The notes: generated from the sequence alone by a model not told the origin. A DNA stretch of 53,529 nt from Lachnospiraceae bacterium (GCA_017436305.1 JAFSDJ010000058.1:1-53529), one strand, 5' to 3'. Counted from the stretch's first letter, positions 10,301 to 19,138 are shown. Numbers and translations: made by a program.

Positions 10301-10746
10301 CTTCCAAGGAACAGGTAGAAGAGGCAATCCACACGGCTCTTCGTACAAAAGGTGTACTGTTAGAAGATGACGGTGTTGTCACAATGCTTGATGGCAGCTT
10401 TGAAGAAAGTTCTGATGTTATTCCGGTGGAACGGAAAAAAACAGGAGGCTATAAGGCAACCTCTAGTGTAGTAACAAAACAAGAGTTAGAAGTTATTTCC
10501 CGGTATGCGGATTTGAAAATACAGGAAATCGCCAAAAATATTTTAAATGGAGAAATCCCGGTAAATCCTTACGAAAAGGAAAATAAAACTCCCTGCACTT
10601 ATTGTAATTATCAAGGCATTTGTGGTTTTGACAAGAAAATAAAGGGATTTGAAAAGAAAAAATTAGACGGAGTTTCCAAAGAGGAAGCTATGGAGAAAAT
10701 GGTGGAAATGGTAGGAGTAAACCAGAGTAGGGAGGAAAGAGAATAA
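7312..10746 (+). CDS. addB: ATP-dependent helicase/nuclease subunit B
   Basis: AddB partners AddA in the Firmicutes version of RecBCD, which resects double-strand breaks and recognises Chi. The 1144-residue length is normal. The N-terminus carries the P-loop GGSGSGKST (8-16). The C-terminal RecB-type nuclease has DYKSG near residue 934, and the four cysteines of the iron-sulfur staple are seen as one Cys in FEQFAACGY (about 782) and three in CTYCNYQGIC (about 1095-1104). The start has AAAGGGG upstream. The stop codon overlaps the addA start by one base (TAATG), which indicates translational coupling. Confidence 0.95.
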   Translation: MALQFYFGGSGSGKSTAVYKHIIEWSKKEPERDFIILVPDQFTMQTQKELCLLNGGIMNIDVLSFSRLTYRIFEEVGKENRVVLDDTGKNLIIRKVASEREADLTLLGSHLKQIGYIHEIKSVISEFMQYDIAPKGVEELISYGAKKGELSLKLTDLNILYEGFLAFLKEKYITTEESLDLLAKSLHKSKLIKNSIVVLDGFTGFTPVQNRLIKELMTQAVDVIMTITIDTRENPYETDGEHKLFYLSKKTVSVMENLAKEAGISRKKDVTLSEKELPRFRKSKELAHLEKNLFRQKKTVFQEKNRCIFLTEGANPKEEIQKVCVQIKNLIRTEGYCYRDIAIIAGDLETYGHIMERECARYDIPVYIDQTKSVLSNPMVSAITSALQVILYGFSYDSVFQFLKTGLSDLSFEETDRLEKYTKALGIRGKSAYERPFVRRMKGMDEETALEELERLNLSREKFVTNMSPILNLEIRQGNESQYSASSLVKAVYDFCYELGLQGKMEKLEQEFTDRGELAKAKEYGQVYPLVMDLLNQIYELLKEESMTLQEFYDILTAGFSELKVGTIPQNVDQVVAGDMERTRLKQVRALFFVGINDNAIPGNAKKGGLISDMEREFLQESGMELAPTGRQQMFIQRLYLYLNMTKPSEKLFLSFSRVDIEGKTSRPAYLIDVIKGLYQDLPMQGRNETIGEKIAAKKDGLDDFAALMGRYGQGFLETNLEERKDFFTLYHFYEKEEEMKKLLEAAFYEYVPSPLSKEAARLIYGDILESSVSRFEQFAACGYAHFLKYGLMLKEEEEFSFEAVDMGNVFHAVLDGFADYLKERGVTWFQFTKEQSQEYVDKKLTELSVEYGETVLLNSARNSYILKRMGRILNRTIETLQYQLKKGIFEPKAFEIPFSMVKEFDGKTMKVRGRIDRMDTVEKDGTVYVKVMDYKSGNVKFDPVSLYFGLQMQLVLYMNSAILTEEKKHPDKKVEPAALLYYQMADPYVERSEEVSSKEQVEEAIHTALRTKGVLLEDDGVVTMLDGSFEESSDVIPVERKKTGGYKATSSVVTKQELEVISRYADLKIQEIAKNILNGEIPVNPYEKENKTPCTYCNYQGICGFDKKIKGFEKKKLDGVSKEEAMEKMVEMVGVNQSREERE

Positions 10747-13700
10747 TGGGAATTTCCTTTACAAAAGAGCAACAACAGGTCATTGATGCCAGAAATAAAA
10801 ATCTGTTGGTATCCGCTGCAGCCGGTTCGGGAAAAACTGCTGTTTTAGTTGAGAGAATCCTTTCTATGATTACGGATAAAGAAAATCCCGTAGACGTGGA
10901 CAGACTTTTAATTGTTACTTTTACCAATGCAGCAGCGGCAGAAATGCGGGAACGTATATTAAAAGCAATCTTAGACAGGCTGGAAGAAGATCCGGAAAAT
11001 GAACATTTGCAAAAGCAATCTGCCTACATTCACAGAGCCCAGATTACAACTATTGACAGCTTTTGTAAGTATTTACTGAGCAATCATTTTGAAGATATTG
11101 GATTAGATCCGGCTTTTCGAGTTGGAGATATGGGGGAATTAAATCTAATAAAAAGGGATGCCCTTTCAGAGCTTATGGAAAAGAAACATGAGCAGGCAGA
11201 GGAAGGCTTTATCCGGCTTTTAGAAAGCTATGTTTCCGGCAGAAACGAGGAAATTTTAGAAAATTATGTGTTAAAGCTTTATGAGTTTGCCATGAGTTAT
11301 CCATGGCCTGAAAACTGGTTGTCAGCCTGTGCTAACCAGTATCAGTTGTCGGAACATATAAGGGAAACCGGTTTTAACAAGGAAGACGAAAGTCAGGAAG
11401 TAAATGCAGATAACAGTCCGGTTAGCAGTGAAGTGATGACAGCTTTTAAGGAGAAGCTGTTTCTAAAAGAAATGATGAATTATATAAGAAAGCTTTGTCA
11501 GGAAGGCTCATACTTATTACAGCGTGCTCTTAAAATCTGTGAACAAAGTGATGGTCCTTATATGTATGCAGAGCTTATGGAGGCAGAGCAGGAAGTTTTT
11601 ACAAATCTGTCAAAGGAAACTGACTATGAGTCGTTTTATGAAAAAATAGGCAAGGTAAAATTCGGAAGATTATCAACCAAAAAGGATGAGACAGTTTCTT
11701 TGGAAAAAAAGGAGGAGGTTAAGACCCTTCGCAATCAGGCAAAGGATTTGCTGACTCAGATAAAGGAGAATTTTTTCTTTGTTTCGCCCTGGCAGGCATA
11801 TGAAGATTATATAGCCTGCGAAACAAACATAAAAGCTCTGATCGATTTGACACTTTCCTTTATGGAGTTATACGCAGAAAAAAAGAAAGAGAAAAATTTG
11901 CTGGATTTTTCCGACATGGAGCATTATGCACTGAAAATTTTGTTAGAGGAGAAAGACGGTGAGTACGTTCCTACAAAAACAGCACTGGCTTATCAGGAAT
12001 ATTTTAAGGAAGTTATGACGGATGAGTATCAGGACAGCAACCTGGTGCAGGAGCTTTTATTGCAAAGCATTTCAAAAAGCGATAAAGGGAAGTGCAACCG
12101 GTTTATGGTAGGAGATGTAAAACAGAGCATTTACGGCTTTCGTCTTGCCAGACCTGAGCTTTTTATGGAAAAATTCAAGGAATACCATCAGAGTTATGTA
12201 AACTGTAGTGACGACAATATGCGAATTGACCTTCATAAAAATTTTCGAAGCAGAAAAGAAGTAATTGAAAGTGTTAATTTTATATTTGAAAAGATTATGG
12301 AGGAGTCTTTAGGTGGAATTACTTACGATGAGGAAGCCGCCTTATATCCGGCAGCAGACTTTCCCAAGCCGGATTCTTTGGAACCTAAAGAACCGGAGAG
12401 TATTTCACAGCCCTCCATTTATGAAACAGAGCTTCTGCTATTTGAACGGAAAGAAAGTATCATTCATGAAGATGGCACAGAAGAAGAACTATCTGCTACG
12501 GTGCCTAAAAAGCATGGCGAAGCCATCATGATAGGAAACCGCATACGGGAAATGGTTGGAAGCTTTCTCGTTACTGATAAAGAAACAGGAAATTTGCGCC
12601 CGGCTATGTATAAGGATATTGTTATTCTATTGCGTGCCGGTTCTGATACCCAGGAAATTTTAAAAGAAGAGTTGAACAATCAAGGGATTCCGGTGCATAT
12701 AGCTTCCAAGTCAGGTTATTTTTCCACAATGGAAGTACGCAATGTACTTCAGTACTTAAGAGTGTTAAATAATCCTTACGAGGATCATGCGCTGGCAGGG
12801 TTATTGAAATCTCCATTTTTCCTTTATACGGATGAGGAATTAGCCATGCTAAAAGGTTTTCGGGGAAAGGAAAAGAAAAAGGAATATCTTATAGAATGCA
12901 TGAATGCAGCTGCTAACCAAATTCCAAAAGAGTGGCATTCTCTTCAAGCTAAAGTAAAAGCTACGCTGGAAAAAATAGAAGCAAACAGAAAGAAAGCAGT
13001 GATTCTTTCCACTTACGAACTAATAGCCGGTATCTTATCAGAATCTTTCTACTTAGAGTACGTCAGTGCCATGCCCGGCGGAGAGCAGAAAAAAGCAAAT
13101 GTGGAAATGCTTTTAGAGAAAGCCATTGCCTTTGAAAAAACCAGCTTTCACGGTTTGTTTCAGTTTGTCAGATACATTGAACAGTTGGAAAAATACAATG
13201 TGGAGGAAGGCGAGGCTAACACGTTAGATGAGATGGCAGATACTGTGCGGATTATGACAATCCATAAAAGTAAAGGATTGGAATTTCCAATCTGTTTTGT
13301 AGCAGGCTTAGCCAAAAGATTTAATATGCAGGATGCCCAAAGCCCGGTACTTTTGGATATAGACTGGGGAATTGGAACAGAGAGGATTGAACCAAAGCTT
13401 CGTATAAAAGCAAAAACAATCAGCAAAAATATGCTGGCCACAAAGCTGAAAATGGATAGTCTGGGTGAAGAACTTAGGATTTTATATGTAGCTTTAACAA
13501 GAGCCAAGGAAAAGCTGATTTTAACTGGGGAAGTGGATAAAGCAGCCACCCTGCTTCAAAAATACAAAGGGATGGAACAGATGCAGGTACTTCCATTTTC
13601 CATAAGAAACAGTGCATCAAATGCCCTTTCCTATATTGTGGCAGCATTGCTATCACACAAGGATTTTGAAAGAATATGCCGTGTTTTTCATGAAAAGGAT

Positions 13701-14621
13701 TTACAGCTTTTTTCATTTGGTAAAGACCTTCAAAAGCATATTAGAAAAGAACAATTGCAAAGTAACTGGAGGCAGGAAGAAATCCATGACCAGCTGGAAG
13801 AAGAATTGAAAGAAAAATTTTCCTATGAATATCCTCACAAGATTTTAGGCAGTATGTATACAAAGACCAGTGTATCGGAATTAAAAATCCAGGCCATGAA
13901 AGAGGAAGGGGAAGAACTGCATTCCATATTCGAAACAGAAAGGCCACCGGTGCCTTATTTACCGGAATTTTTAAGAGAAGAAGAGGAAGCTGGTGGTACA
14001 AGCAGAGGTAGTGCTTACCACAGAGTATTGGAGCTTTTGGATTATAGCAAATATGAGATGACTTCTTTTGTAAATGACCAATATGAGGGATTGCAACAGA
14101 CCGAAAACATTATGGAAAGCGGCCCGAATTTTGTAGAAGAAACAGATAGCAATAAAAAGAAAATGAAATTAAACCTGGTAAATGCCATTAAGCAGGATAT
14201 GGAAACCTTTGTAGCAGAAGGAAGGTTAACAAAAGAGTACAAAGAGTTAGTAAGAGCAGATAAAGTTGCGAATTTTGTTATGTCAACCTACGGGCAAAAA
14301 ATGTGCATAGCCTCCAAACAAGGAAAACTTTACAAAGAAAGACCATTTGTTATGGGCATCCCGGCAAACCGTGTAAACCCGGATTTTCCAAGTGAAGAAA
14401 TTGTACTGATACAGGGAATCATAGACGTTTATTTTGAAGAAGATGGCCAACTGGTTGTATTAGATTACAAAACCGACAGAGTAGATGCTATGGAAGAATT
14501 AATACACCGCTATAAAACCCAGCTTTCCTATTACGAAGAGGCACTACAATCCATTATTCAAAAACCTGTTAAAGAGAGAGTTATTTATTCATTTGCATTA
14601 GAAAAGGAGACTGCATGGTAG
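10746..14621 (+). CDS. addA: ATP-dependent helicase/nuclease subunit A
   Basis: AddA is the UvrD-like 3'-5' helicase plus nuclease subunit of AddAB. At 1291 residues it is slightly longer than the Bacillus protein. The Walker A motif AAAGSGKT lies at 24-31, motif Ia is seen as IVTFTNAAAAEMRERI, the Walker B region is DEYQDSN near residue 425, motif V/VI residues are in TIHKSKGLEFP and LRILYVALTRAKEKL, and the C-terminal RecB nuclease motif is VLDYKTDR near 1238. It is translationally coupled to addB. A terminator hairpin overlaps its stop codon. Confidence 0.96.
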   Translation: MGISFTKEQQQVIDARNKNLLVSAAAGSGKTAVLVERILSMITDKENPVDVDRLLIVTFTNAAAAEMRERILKAILDRLEEDPENEHLQKQSAYIHRAQITTIDSFCKYLLSNHFEDIGLDPAFRVGDMGELNLIKRDALSELMEKKHEQAEEGFIRLLESYVSGRNEEILENYVLKLYEFAMSYPWPENWLSACANQYQLSEHIRETGFNKEDESQEVNADNSPVSSEVMTAFKEKLFLKEMMNYIRKLCQEGSYLLQRALKICEQSDGPYMYAELMEAEQEVFTNLSKETDYESFYEKIGKVKFGRLSTKKDETVSLEKKEEVKTLRNQAKDLLTQIKENFFFVSPWQAYEDYIACETNIKALIDLTLSFMELYAEKKKEKNLLDFSDMEHYALKILLEEKDGEYVPTKTALAYQEYFKEVMTDEYQDSNLVQELLLQSISKSDKGKCNRFMVGDVKQSIYGFRLARPELFMEKFKEYHQSYVNCSDDNMRIDLHKNFRSRKEVIESVNFIFEKIMEESLGGITYDEEAALYPAADFPKPDSLEPKEPESISQPSIYETELLLFERKESIIHEDGTEEELSATVPKKHGEAIMIGNRIREMVGSFLVTDKETGNLRPAMYKDIVILLRAGSDTQEILKEELNNQGIPVHIASKSGYFSTMEVRNVLQYLRVLNNPYEDHALAGLLKSPFFLYTDEELAMLKGFRGKEKKKEYLIECMNAAANQIPKEWHSLQAKVKATLEKIEANRKKAVILSTYELIAGILSESFYLEYVSAMPGGEQKKANVEMLLEKAIAFEKTSFHGLFQFVRYIEQLEKYNVEEGEANTLDEMADTVRIMTIHKSKGLEFPICFVAGLAKRFNMQDAQSPVLLDIDWGIGTERIEPKLRIKAKTISKNMLATKLKMDSLGEELRILYVALTRAKEKLILTGEVDKAATLLQKYKGMEQMQVLPFSIRNSASNALSYIVAALLSHKDFERICRVFHEKDLQLFSFGKDLQKHIRKEQLQSNWRQEEIHDQLEEELKEKFSYEYPHKILGSMYTKTSVSELKIQAMKEEGEELHSIFETERPPVPYLPEFLREEEEAGGTSRGSAYHRVLELLDYSKYEMTSFVNDQYEGLQQTENIMESGPNFVEETDSNKKKMKLNLVNAIKQDMETFVAEGRLTKEYKELVRADKVANFVMSTYGQKMCIASKQGKLYKERPFVMGIPANRVNPDFPSEEIVLIQGIIDVYFEEDGQLVVLDYKTDRVDAMEELIHRYKTQLSYYEEALQSIIQKPVKERVIYSFALEKETAW

Positions 14622-14633
14622 TAGTCTCCTTTT
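14602..14633. terminator. Bidirectional terminator between addA and the convergent glycosyltransferase
   Basis: A perfect 11-bp stem (AAAAGGAGACT at 14602-14612 with AGTCTCCTTTT at 14623-14633) with a 10-nt loop. The T run serves addA and the A run serves the minus-strand gene. The hairpin contains the addA stop codon. Confidence 0.85.
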
Positions 14634-14681
14634 TGGCACAAGAGTATCGGTTGGAGTTTCACAGTGGCATAATAAAAAAAA

Positions 14682-15701
14682 CTATTGTTCTGCACTCCAG
14701 TTAGCAGCGGCTGACTGATATTTTTCTGCATCTTCAGTTAGTCCTAGCTTACTATAACAGTTAGCAATGGCTAACAATGGTAAATCACCACCAAGATGAA
14801 TATTTAAAATGCTTTCTGTTTCAAAGGCAGCATTGTAATACCATATAATGGCTTCCTCGTAATCAGCAATTCCTTCATAATAGGCACCTAGCTCAAAACA
14901 GATTTCAGAACAGCCCTTCCCTGCTACATTTTTTAGAGCATATTTAAAAAAGTTGCCCACATCAGCTAATAACCGATAAGCTTTGGAAACAACACAGAAG
15001 GCCTCAGCAATTTCGTCTTCTGTGCGGGTTGTATCTGACAGAGATTTAAGAAAAACAGGTAGTGCCTTAATAAAATCCTCTTCTTTTCCCGATATAAATA
15101 ATTCCTTGGCATAAATATTGTGAAGACGTTTATCCAGACGAACTCCCTTTTCACCTAACGTCTCAAAAGCTTTCAAATCTCTGGAAGTATGCTCGCCGGT
15201 TGGCATATGTAAAATTTCCACATCGCTGTCATAAATAACAGGATCTAATCGTACAGCCTCGTGAATAGCACCCTCCCAGAAAAAGCTGCGAAGTCTTTTA
15301 TAAAGCTTAGGGCGATATTCCTTGTCAAAATTGTAAATCGTATTATAGGATAACTGATTACAGTAAAACATCTGCACAATATCAATTTCCGGCAAAAGTG
15401 TCTGCTTTAGGAGAAGAAAGCGTTTACGGTTAGCCTCGTCTAACACTTCATCAGCATCAGCACAATAAATATACTCCTTTGTAGCCTTGGAAAAAGAAAA
15501 ATTTCTGGCATCAGAAAAATTTCCCGTCCAAGTAAAGTCATATATTTTATCTGTAAATTTTCTGGCAATCTCTTTAGTACAATCGTTAGAGCCTGTATCA
15601 ACAATAATAATCTCATCCATTAAATCAGAAATGGATGAAAGACATCTGCTTAGCACCTGCTCTTCGTTTTTTACAATCATACATAAGCTTATGGAAATCA
15701 T
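14682..15701 (-). CDS. Family 2 glycosyltransferase with C-terminal TPR-like region
   Basis: The N-terminus ISLCMIVKNEEQVLSRCL, followed by IIIVDTGSNDCTKEIA and then CADADEVLD, is the GT-A nucleotide-sugar binding fold of family 2 transferases of the SunS/WcaA type, with DAD as the metal-binding DxD. Residues about 200-339 are helical and resemble TPR repeats. This type transfers a sugar from a nucleotide-sugar donor, often to a peptide or protein, in the cytoplasm. No partner gene (precursor peptide, flagellin) is adjacent, so the acceptor is unknown. The ATG has GGAGG upstream on the minus strand. It is divergent from apt. Confidence 0.85.
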   Translation of the reverse strand: MISISLCMIVKNEEQVLSRCLSSISDLMDEIIIVDTGSNDCTKEIARKFTDKIYDFTWTGNFSDARNFSFSKATKEYIYCADADEVLDEANRKRFLLLKQTLLPEIDIVQMFYCNQLSYNTIYNFDKEYRPKLYKRLRSFFWEGAIHEAVRLDPVIYDSDVEILHMPTGEHTSRDLKAFETLGEKGVRLDKRLHNIYAKELFISGKEEDFIKALPVFLKSLSDTTRTEDEIAEAFCVVSKAYRLLADVGNFFKYALKNVAGKGCSEICFELGAYYEGIADYEEAIIWYYNAAFETESILNIHLGGDLPLLAIANCYSKLGLTEDAEKYQSAAANWSAEQ

Positions 15702-15746
15702 GGCAGCCTCCTTTGTATATTTCGTATGGTCAGTTTAACATTAATA

Positions 15747-15758
15747 TTCACATGTGAA
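15747..15758. promoter_or_regulatory. 12-bp perfect palindrome in the divergent region between the glycosyltransferase and apt
   Basis: TTCACATGTGAA is self-complementary and lies between two divergent genes, so it could be an operator. No regulator is identified. Confidence 0.35.
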
Positions 15759-15801
15759 CACTAATCAGTTTAGCATAAGAAGTCAAAATATGCTATTCAC
15801 C

Positions 15802-15830
15802 TTGTTAAAATACTAAAAAATTGATAAAAT
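15802..15830 (+). promoter_or_regulatory. Probable promoter of apt
   Basis: TTGTTA at 15802-15807, 17-bp spacer, TAAAAT at 15825-15830, about 40 bp before the start codon. Confidence 0.55.
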
Positions 15831-15872
15831 ATGATAGATTCATAAATAAAACATTAAAGAAAGGGAGATACG

Positions 15873-16397
15873 ATGAGTAAAGTCCAACAGTATGTTACAA
15901 GCATTCCGGATTTTCCTAAACCGGGTATTATCTTTCGGGATATTACTTCTGTCCTAGGAGATGCGGATGGTCTTAAATTGGCCATAGATGAAATGTCCGC
16001 TCTGTTAGATGGTGTAGAGTTTGACATGATTGCCGGACTGGAATCCAGAGGATTTCTTTTTGGTATGCCTTTGGCTTATATCTTTCATAAGCCTTTCATT
16101 CCTGTTCGCAAAAAGGGCAAGTTGCCGAGGGAGACAGTGGAGGCATCTTACGATTTAGAATATGGTAGTGCCATTATTGAAATACACAAAGACGATATCA
16201 AACAGGGAATGAGAGTTGTTTTAGTGGACGATTTAATTGCCACTGGAGGAACACTGGAGGCTGCGGCGGGATTAATAGAAAGCCTGGGAGCAAAGGTAGT
16301 AAAAATTATTTGTCTTATGGAGTTGAAAGGACTTAAAGGAAGAGAACGTATTATCAAATATCCTGTAGATACTGTTATTTCTTACGAAGGAGAATAA
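15873..16397 (+). CDS. apt: Adenine phosphoribosyltransferase
   Basis: The enzyme converts adenine plus PRPP to AMP and pyrophosphate in purine salvage. At 174 residues the length is that of the short bacterial type. The PRPP-binding motif VVLVDDLIATGGT lies around 115-127, and GLESRGFLFG and FIPVRKKGKLP are typical of APRT. The start follows AAGGGAGATACG. The next gene is a purine permease in the same direction, consistent with a purine-uptake and salvage pair. Confidence 0.95.
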   Translation: MSKVQQYVTSIPDFPKPGIIFRDITSVLGDADGLKLAIDEMSALLDGVEFDMIAGLESRGFLFGMPLAYIFHKPFIPVRKKGKLPRETVEASYDLEYGSAIIEIHKDDIKQGMRVVLVDDLIATGGTLEAAAGLIESLGAKVVKIICLMELKGLKGRERIIKYPVDTVISYEGE

Positions 16398-16511
16398 TTG
16401 TTATTGTCTACGACCTTATCAGTAAAGTAATAAATATTTTTTCTTAAATTGTGGAATAAATAAAAAAGCAAAAGATAGCCGGAAAAGTAAAAATGGCAGA
16501 AAGAGGAAAAC

Positions 16512-17873
16512 ATGTTAGAGAAACTATTCAAACTAAAAGAAAGCAACACAAATGCAAAAACAGAAGTACTTGCAGGAATCACTACTTTTATGACAATGGC
16601 TTACATTCTTGCAGTCAATCCAAGTATTTTAAGTGCAGCAGGCATGGACCCTACAGCGGTACTTCTTGCTACAGCAATTGCTTCCTTTATTGGTACAGCT
16701 TGTATGGCGTTTATGGCAAATTTACCGTTTGCTTTGTCAGCCGGTATGGGACTTAATGCCTATATGGCGTATACAGTTGTACTTGGCTATGGGTATACGT
16801 GGCAGGTTGCTTTATTAGCAGTATTTGTAGAAGGGATTGTTTTTATTGTACTGTCTTTAACCAATGTGCGAGAAGCAATTTTTAATGCAATTCCATTAAA
16901 CCTGAAAAAAGGCGTATCAGTGGGGATTGGTTTATTTATTGCTTTTATCGGACTTCAAAATGCAGGTTTATCTGTAGATTCTTCTACTTTAGTAACCATT
17001 ACGGACTTTACAGAGAATTTCAATACTTCCGGTATTTGTGCAGTACTGGCTATTGTAGGATTGTTTATTACAGCAATTTTGTATATTAAAAATGTGAAAG
17101 GTTCCATATTAATCGGTATTGTAGCAACCTGGCTTATTGGTATGGTTTGTCAGCTTGTAGGAATTTATGTACCAAATCCGGAAGCCGGTTATTACACTTT
17201 GTTCCCATCACTTTCCATTACAGATTTTAGTAAACTCGGAGAGACCTTTGGACAATGTTTTAATGTAGATATAAATGGACTTGGAATATTTAATTTTATA
17301 GTGATTGTTTTTTCTTTCCTTTTTGTTGATATATTTGATACTTTAGGAACATTAATCGGTGTCAGTACAAAAGCTAAAATGCTGGATGAAAACGGACGTC
17401 TTCCAAAAATTAAACCGGCACTTATGGCAGATGCTATTGGAACTACAGCCGGTGCAGTACTTGGTACTTCTACCACCACCACCTTTGTAGAATCAGCATC
17501 CGGTGTAGCGGCAGGAGGACGTACAGGACTTACCGCATTGGTAACAGGCTTATTATTTCTTGTTTCCACCTTATTTGCTCCGATTTTTACTGCCATTCCA
17601 TCCTTTGCCACAGCGCCGGCACTGATTATGGTAGGTTTCCTTATGTTTGGAGCAATTACAGATATTAAATTTACCGATGACAATTTGACAGAAGCAATAC
17701 CTGCATATTTGTGTATTATTGCAATGCCATTATTCTATAGTATTTCAGAAGGTATTTCCTTTGGAATCATTTCCTATGTAGTATTAAATGCAGTAACTGG
17801 AAAAGCAAAAAAAGTAACACCGCTTATGTATGTGTTGGCTGTGTTATTTATTCTTAAATATATGTTTCTGTAG
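16512..17873 (+). CDS. AzgA/PbuG-type purine (hypoxanthine/guanine/adenine) permease
   Basis: A 453-residue polytopic membrane protein of the NCS2-like AzgA family. TEVLAGITTFMTMAYILAVNPSIL is the characteristic N-terminus (split here as TEVLAGITTF and MTMAYILAVNP), and GTSTTTTFVESASGVAAGGRTG is the conserved substrate-site loop (GTSTTTTFVES, then GGRTG). The position behind apt supports purine-base uptake. The exact base cannot be told. I saw no purine riboswitch in the 114-bp gap. The start at 16512 follows AGAAAGAGG. Confidence 0.92.
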   Translation: MLEKLFKLKESNTNAKTEVLAGITTFMTMAYILAVNPSILSAAGMDPTAVLLATAIASFIGTACMAFMANLPFALSAGMGLNAYMAYTVVLGYGYTWQVALLAVFVEGIVFIVLSLTNVREAIFNAIPLNLKKGVSVGIGLFIAFIGLQNAGLSVDSSTLVTITDFTENFNTSGICAVLAIVGLFITAILYIKNVKGSILIGIVATWLIGMVCQLVGIYVPNPEAGYYTLFPSLSITDFSKLGETFGQCFNVDINGLGIFNFIVIVFSFLFVDIFDTLGTLIGVSTKAKMLDENGRLPKIKPALMADAIGTTAGAVLGTSTTTTFVESASGVAAGGRTGLTALVTGLLFLVSTLFAPIFTAIPSFATAPALIMVGFLMFGAITDIKFTDDNLTEAIPAYLCIIAMPLFYSISEGISFGIISYVVLNAVTGKAKKVTPLMYVLAVLFILKYMFL

Positions 17874-17890
17874 TTAATATCTATCTGATA

Positions 17891-17965
17891 GCATAAAAAA
17901 GAACACTAATTTCAAAACCTGCAACAACTGTTGTAAAGGTACTTGAAATTAGTGTTTTTTTATGC
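17891..17965 (+). terminator. Extended hairpin terminator behind the purine permease
   Basis: Arms 17891-17915 and 17943-17965 pair almost perfectly (one 2-nt bulge). The right arm contains a run of seven T. The tip of the hairpin is a second, branched structure that recurs behind sigF. Confidence 0.85.
17902..17956 (+). repeat. 55-nt conserved palindromic element, copy A
   Basis: Same length as copy B at 53334-53388, with 43 of 55 positions identical. The structure is an outer stem of 14 bp, then ACCT/AGGT, then an inner 5-bp CAAC/GTTG helix with a 4-nt loop. Pairs 2/54, 7/49 and 8/48 differ between copies but stay complementary. Confidence 0.75.
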
Positions 17966-18069
17966 CTGAGTACAGGATTTTCAAATCCATGAGTTAGCAA
18001 TAGATTACTGTTCAGTCAGCAGCAAAACACTTGTTGTTTTGTTGCGTATGAATATTACTATATTCGAGC

Positions 18070-18128
18070 TTGACAAAAGTCAGATTGTGTGGTTATATTT
18101 AAATATGAACATATGAATAAGTATTCAT
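18070..18128 (+). promoter_or_regulatory. Promoter with a downstream dyad, ahead of the methyltransferase-like gene
   Basis: TTGACA at 18070-18075, 17-bp spacer, TTATAT at 18093-18098. An inverted repeat (ATGAATA at 18113-18119 and TATTCAT at 18122-18128) covers the expected start of transcription and may be an operator. The rest of the gap 17966-18226 holds a small CAAAACA/TGTTTTG hairpin near 18022-18043 and nothing else that I can support. Confidence 0.6.
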
Positions 18129-18226
18129 GTTTAGATAGTAATAGAATTTAATTCAACACAAATTAGGGAAAATAAAAGGACAAATCCCGGGAAAGCACTA
18201 ATTGCGGAAGGGAGTAGGAGGTAAGC

Positions 18227-18802
18227 ATGATTTATCAAATAACAGCTATTTTTATATTAATAGCATTTTACACATTTTATTTTGCAAAAATAATCATCCA
18301 AAAAAGAAAATCCATTAAGACCAATCAAATGGGTATTGGGAATAAGCCTAAGAAGGTGCTGCTTATTGAACGTATTATGAGTGTTGCAACAGTGATGACA
18401 TGTGTGGTAGGAGTATTAAGTATTTTTCTGGTAAAGAAATACCCCCTTGTAGAACTTAGAATGATAGGAATTTTAGTAGGAGTTATGGCAGTAGTCTTTT
18501 TTGCACTGGCAACTTTAACCATGAAAGCCAACTGGAGAGTTGGAATTCCGGAGGAAAAAACCAGCCTTGTTACAGAGGGGATATATAAATGGAGCAGGAA
18601 TCCGGCATTTGTTGGATTTGACTTATTATATGTTTCCATGTGCCTTATGTTTTTTAACATTCCACTTTTGTTAGTATCTATATGGGCAGCGGTCATGTTA
18701 CATCTACAGATTTTACAGGAAGAAGTACATATGCAAAATATGTTTGGAGAGGAATATAAGCAATATAAGCAGCAGACTTTTAGATACTTTGGGAAAAGAT
18801 AG
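18227..18802 (+). CDS. Isoprenylcysteine carboxyl methyltransferase-like (ICMT/PEMT fold) membrane protein
   Basis: A 191-residue protein with hydrophobic segments at about 2-22, 48-68, 75-95 and 130-155. The C-terminal half has the ICMT/phospholipid methyltransferase signature: LVTEGIYKWSRNPAFVGFDL, then EEVHMQNMFGEEYKQY. In the family, RNP and the terminal EE..FG..Y..Y bind S-adenosylmethionine. The family methylates membrane-bound substrates; bacterial members mostly have unknown substrates. GGAGTAGGAGG precedes the ATG. The gene seems to be transcribed alone. Confidence 0.8.
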   Translation: MIYQITAIFILIAFYTFYFAKIIIQKRKSIKTNQMGIGNKPKKVLLIERIMSVATVMTCVVGVLSIFLVKKYPLVELRMIGILVGVMAVVFFALATLTMKANWRVGIPEEKTSLVTEGIYKWSRNPAFVGFDLLYVSMCLMFFNIPLLLVSIWAAVMLHLQILQEEVHMQNMFGEEYKQYKQQTFRYFGKR

Positions 18803-18828
18803 CCGTCCTGTCATAAATACCCCACCTC

Positions 18829-18857
18829 TTGACTTTTATCGCATTTCCCAGTATAGT
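18829..18857 (+). promoter_or_regulatory. Promoter of the TPP riboswitch-thiT unit
   Basis: TTGACT at 18829-18834, 17-bp spacer, TATAGT at 18852-18857. Transcription would start about 20 bp before the riboswitch. Confidence 0.7.
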
Positions 18858-18883
18858 AAGTGGGACATATAAATAGTAAATAC

Positions 18884-18976
18884 ATGCTAGGGGAGTCCAT
18901 AAGGGCTGAGAGTGTAGGAATTCCTACTAACCCTCACTACCTGAACCAGATCATACTGGCGTAGGGAAGCATATTT
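18884..18976 (+). ncRNA. TPP riboswitch (THI box)
   Basis: Contains the landmark segments of the thiamine pyrophosphate aptamer in order: GGGGAGTCC, GGGCTGAGAG, AACCCTCACTACCTGA and CTGGCGTAGGGAAGC. It lies upstream of a thiamine transporter, which is the expected target. Ligand binding normally switches expression off. Confidence 0.93.
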
Positions 18977-19138
18977 CCTGTTTTACATCTAGCCATGTGC
19001 GCGCCATGGAGTATTTAAGGTTATTGTTTATGTAGCACCAATGGTTTATCATAACAGAGTAAACAGTAGCGTTTTTGAAGTTTCAATAGGAATAAGAGAA
19101 TTTCAGAAATAACATACAGGAAATATATTTTAGTGACC

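Noticed and set aside
13160-13549. Minus-strand frame of 129 codons inside addA
   Set aside because: Shadow of the addA coding frame, without ribosome site or recognisable product.
16398-16511. Purine riboswitch between apt and the permease
   Set aside because: None of the conserved junction sequences is present.
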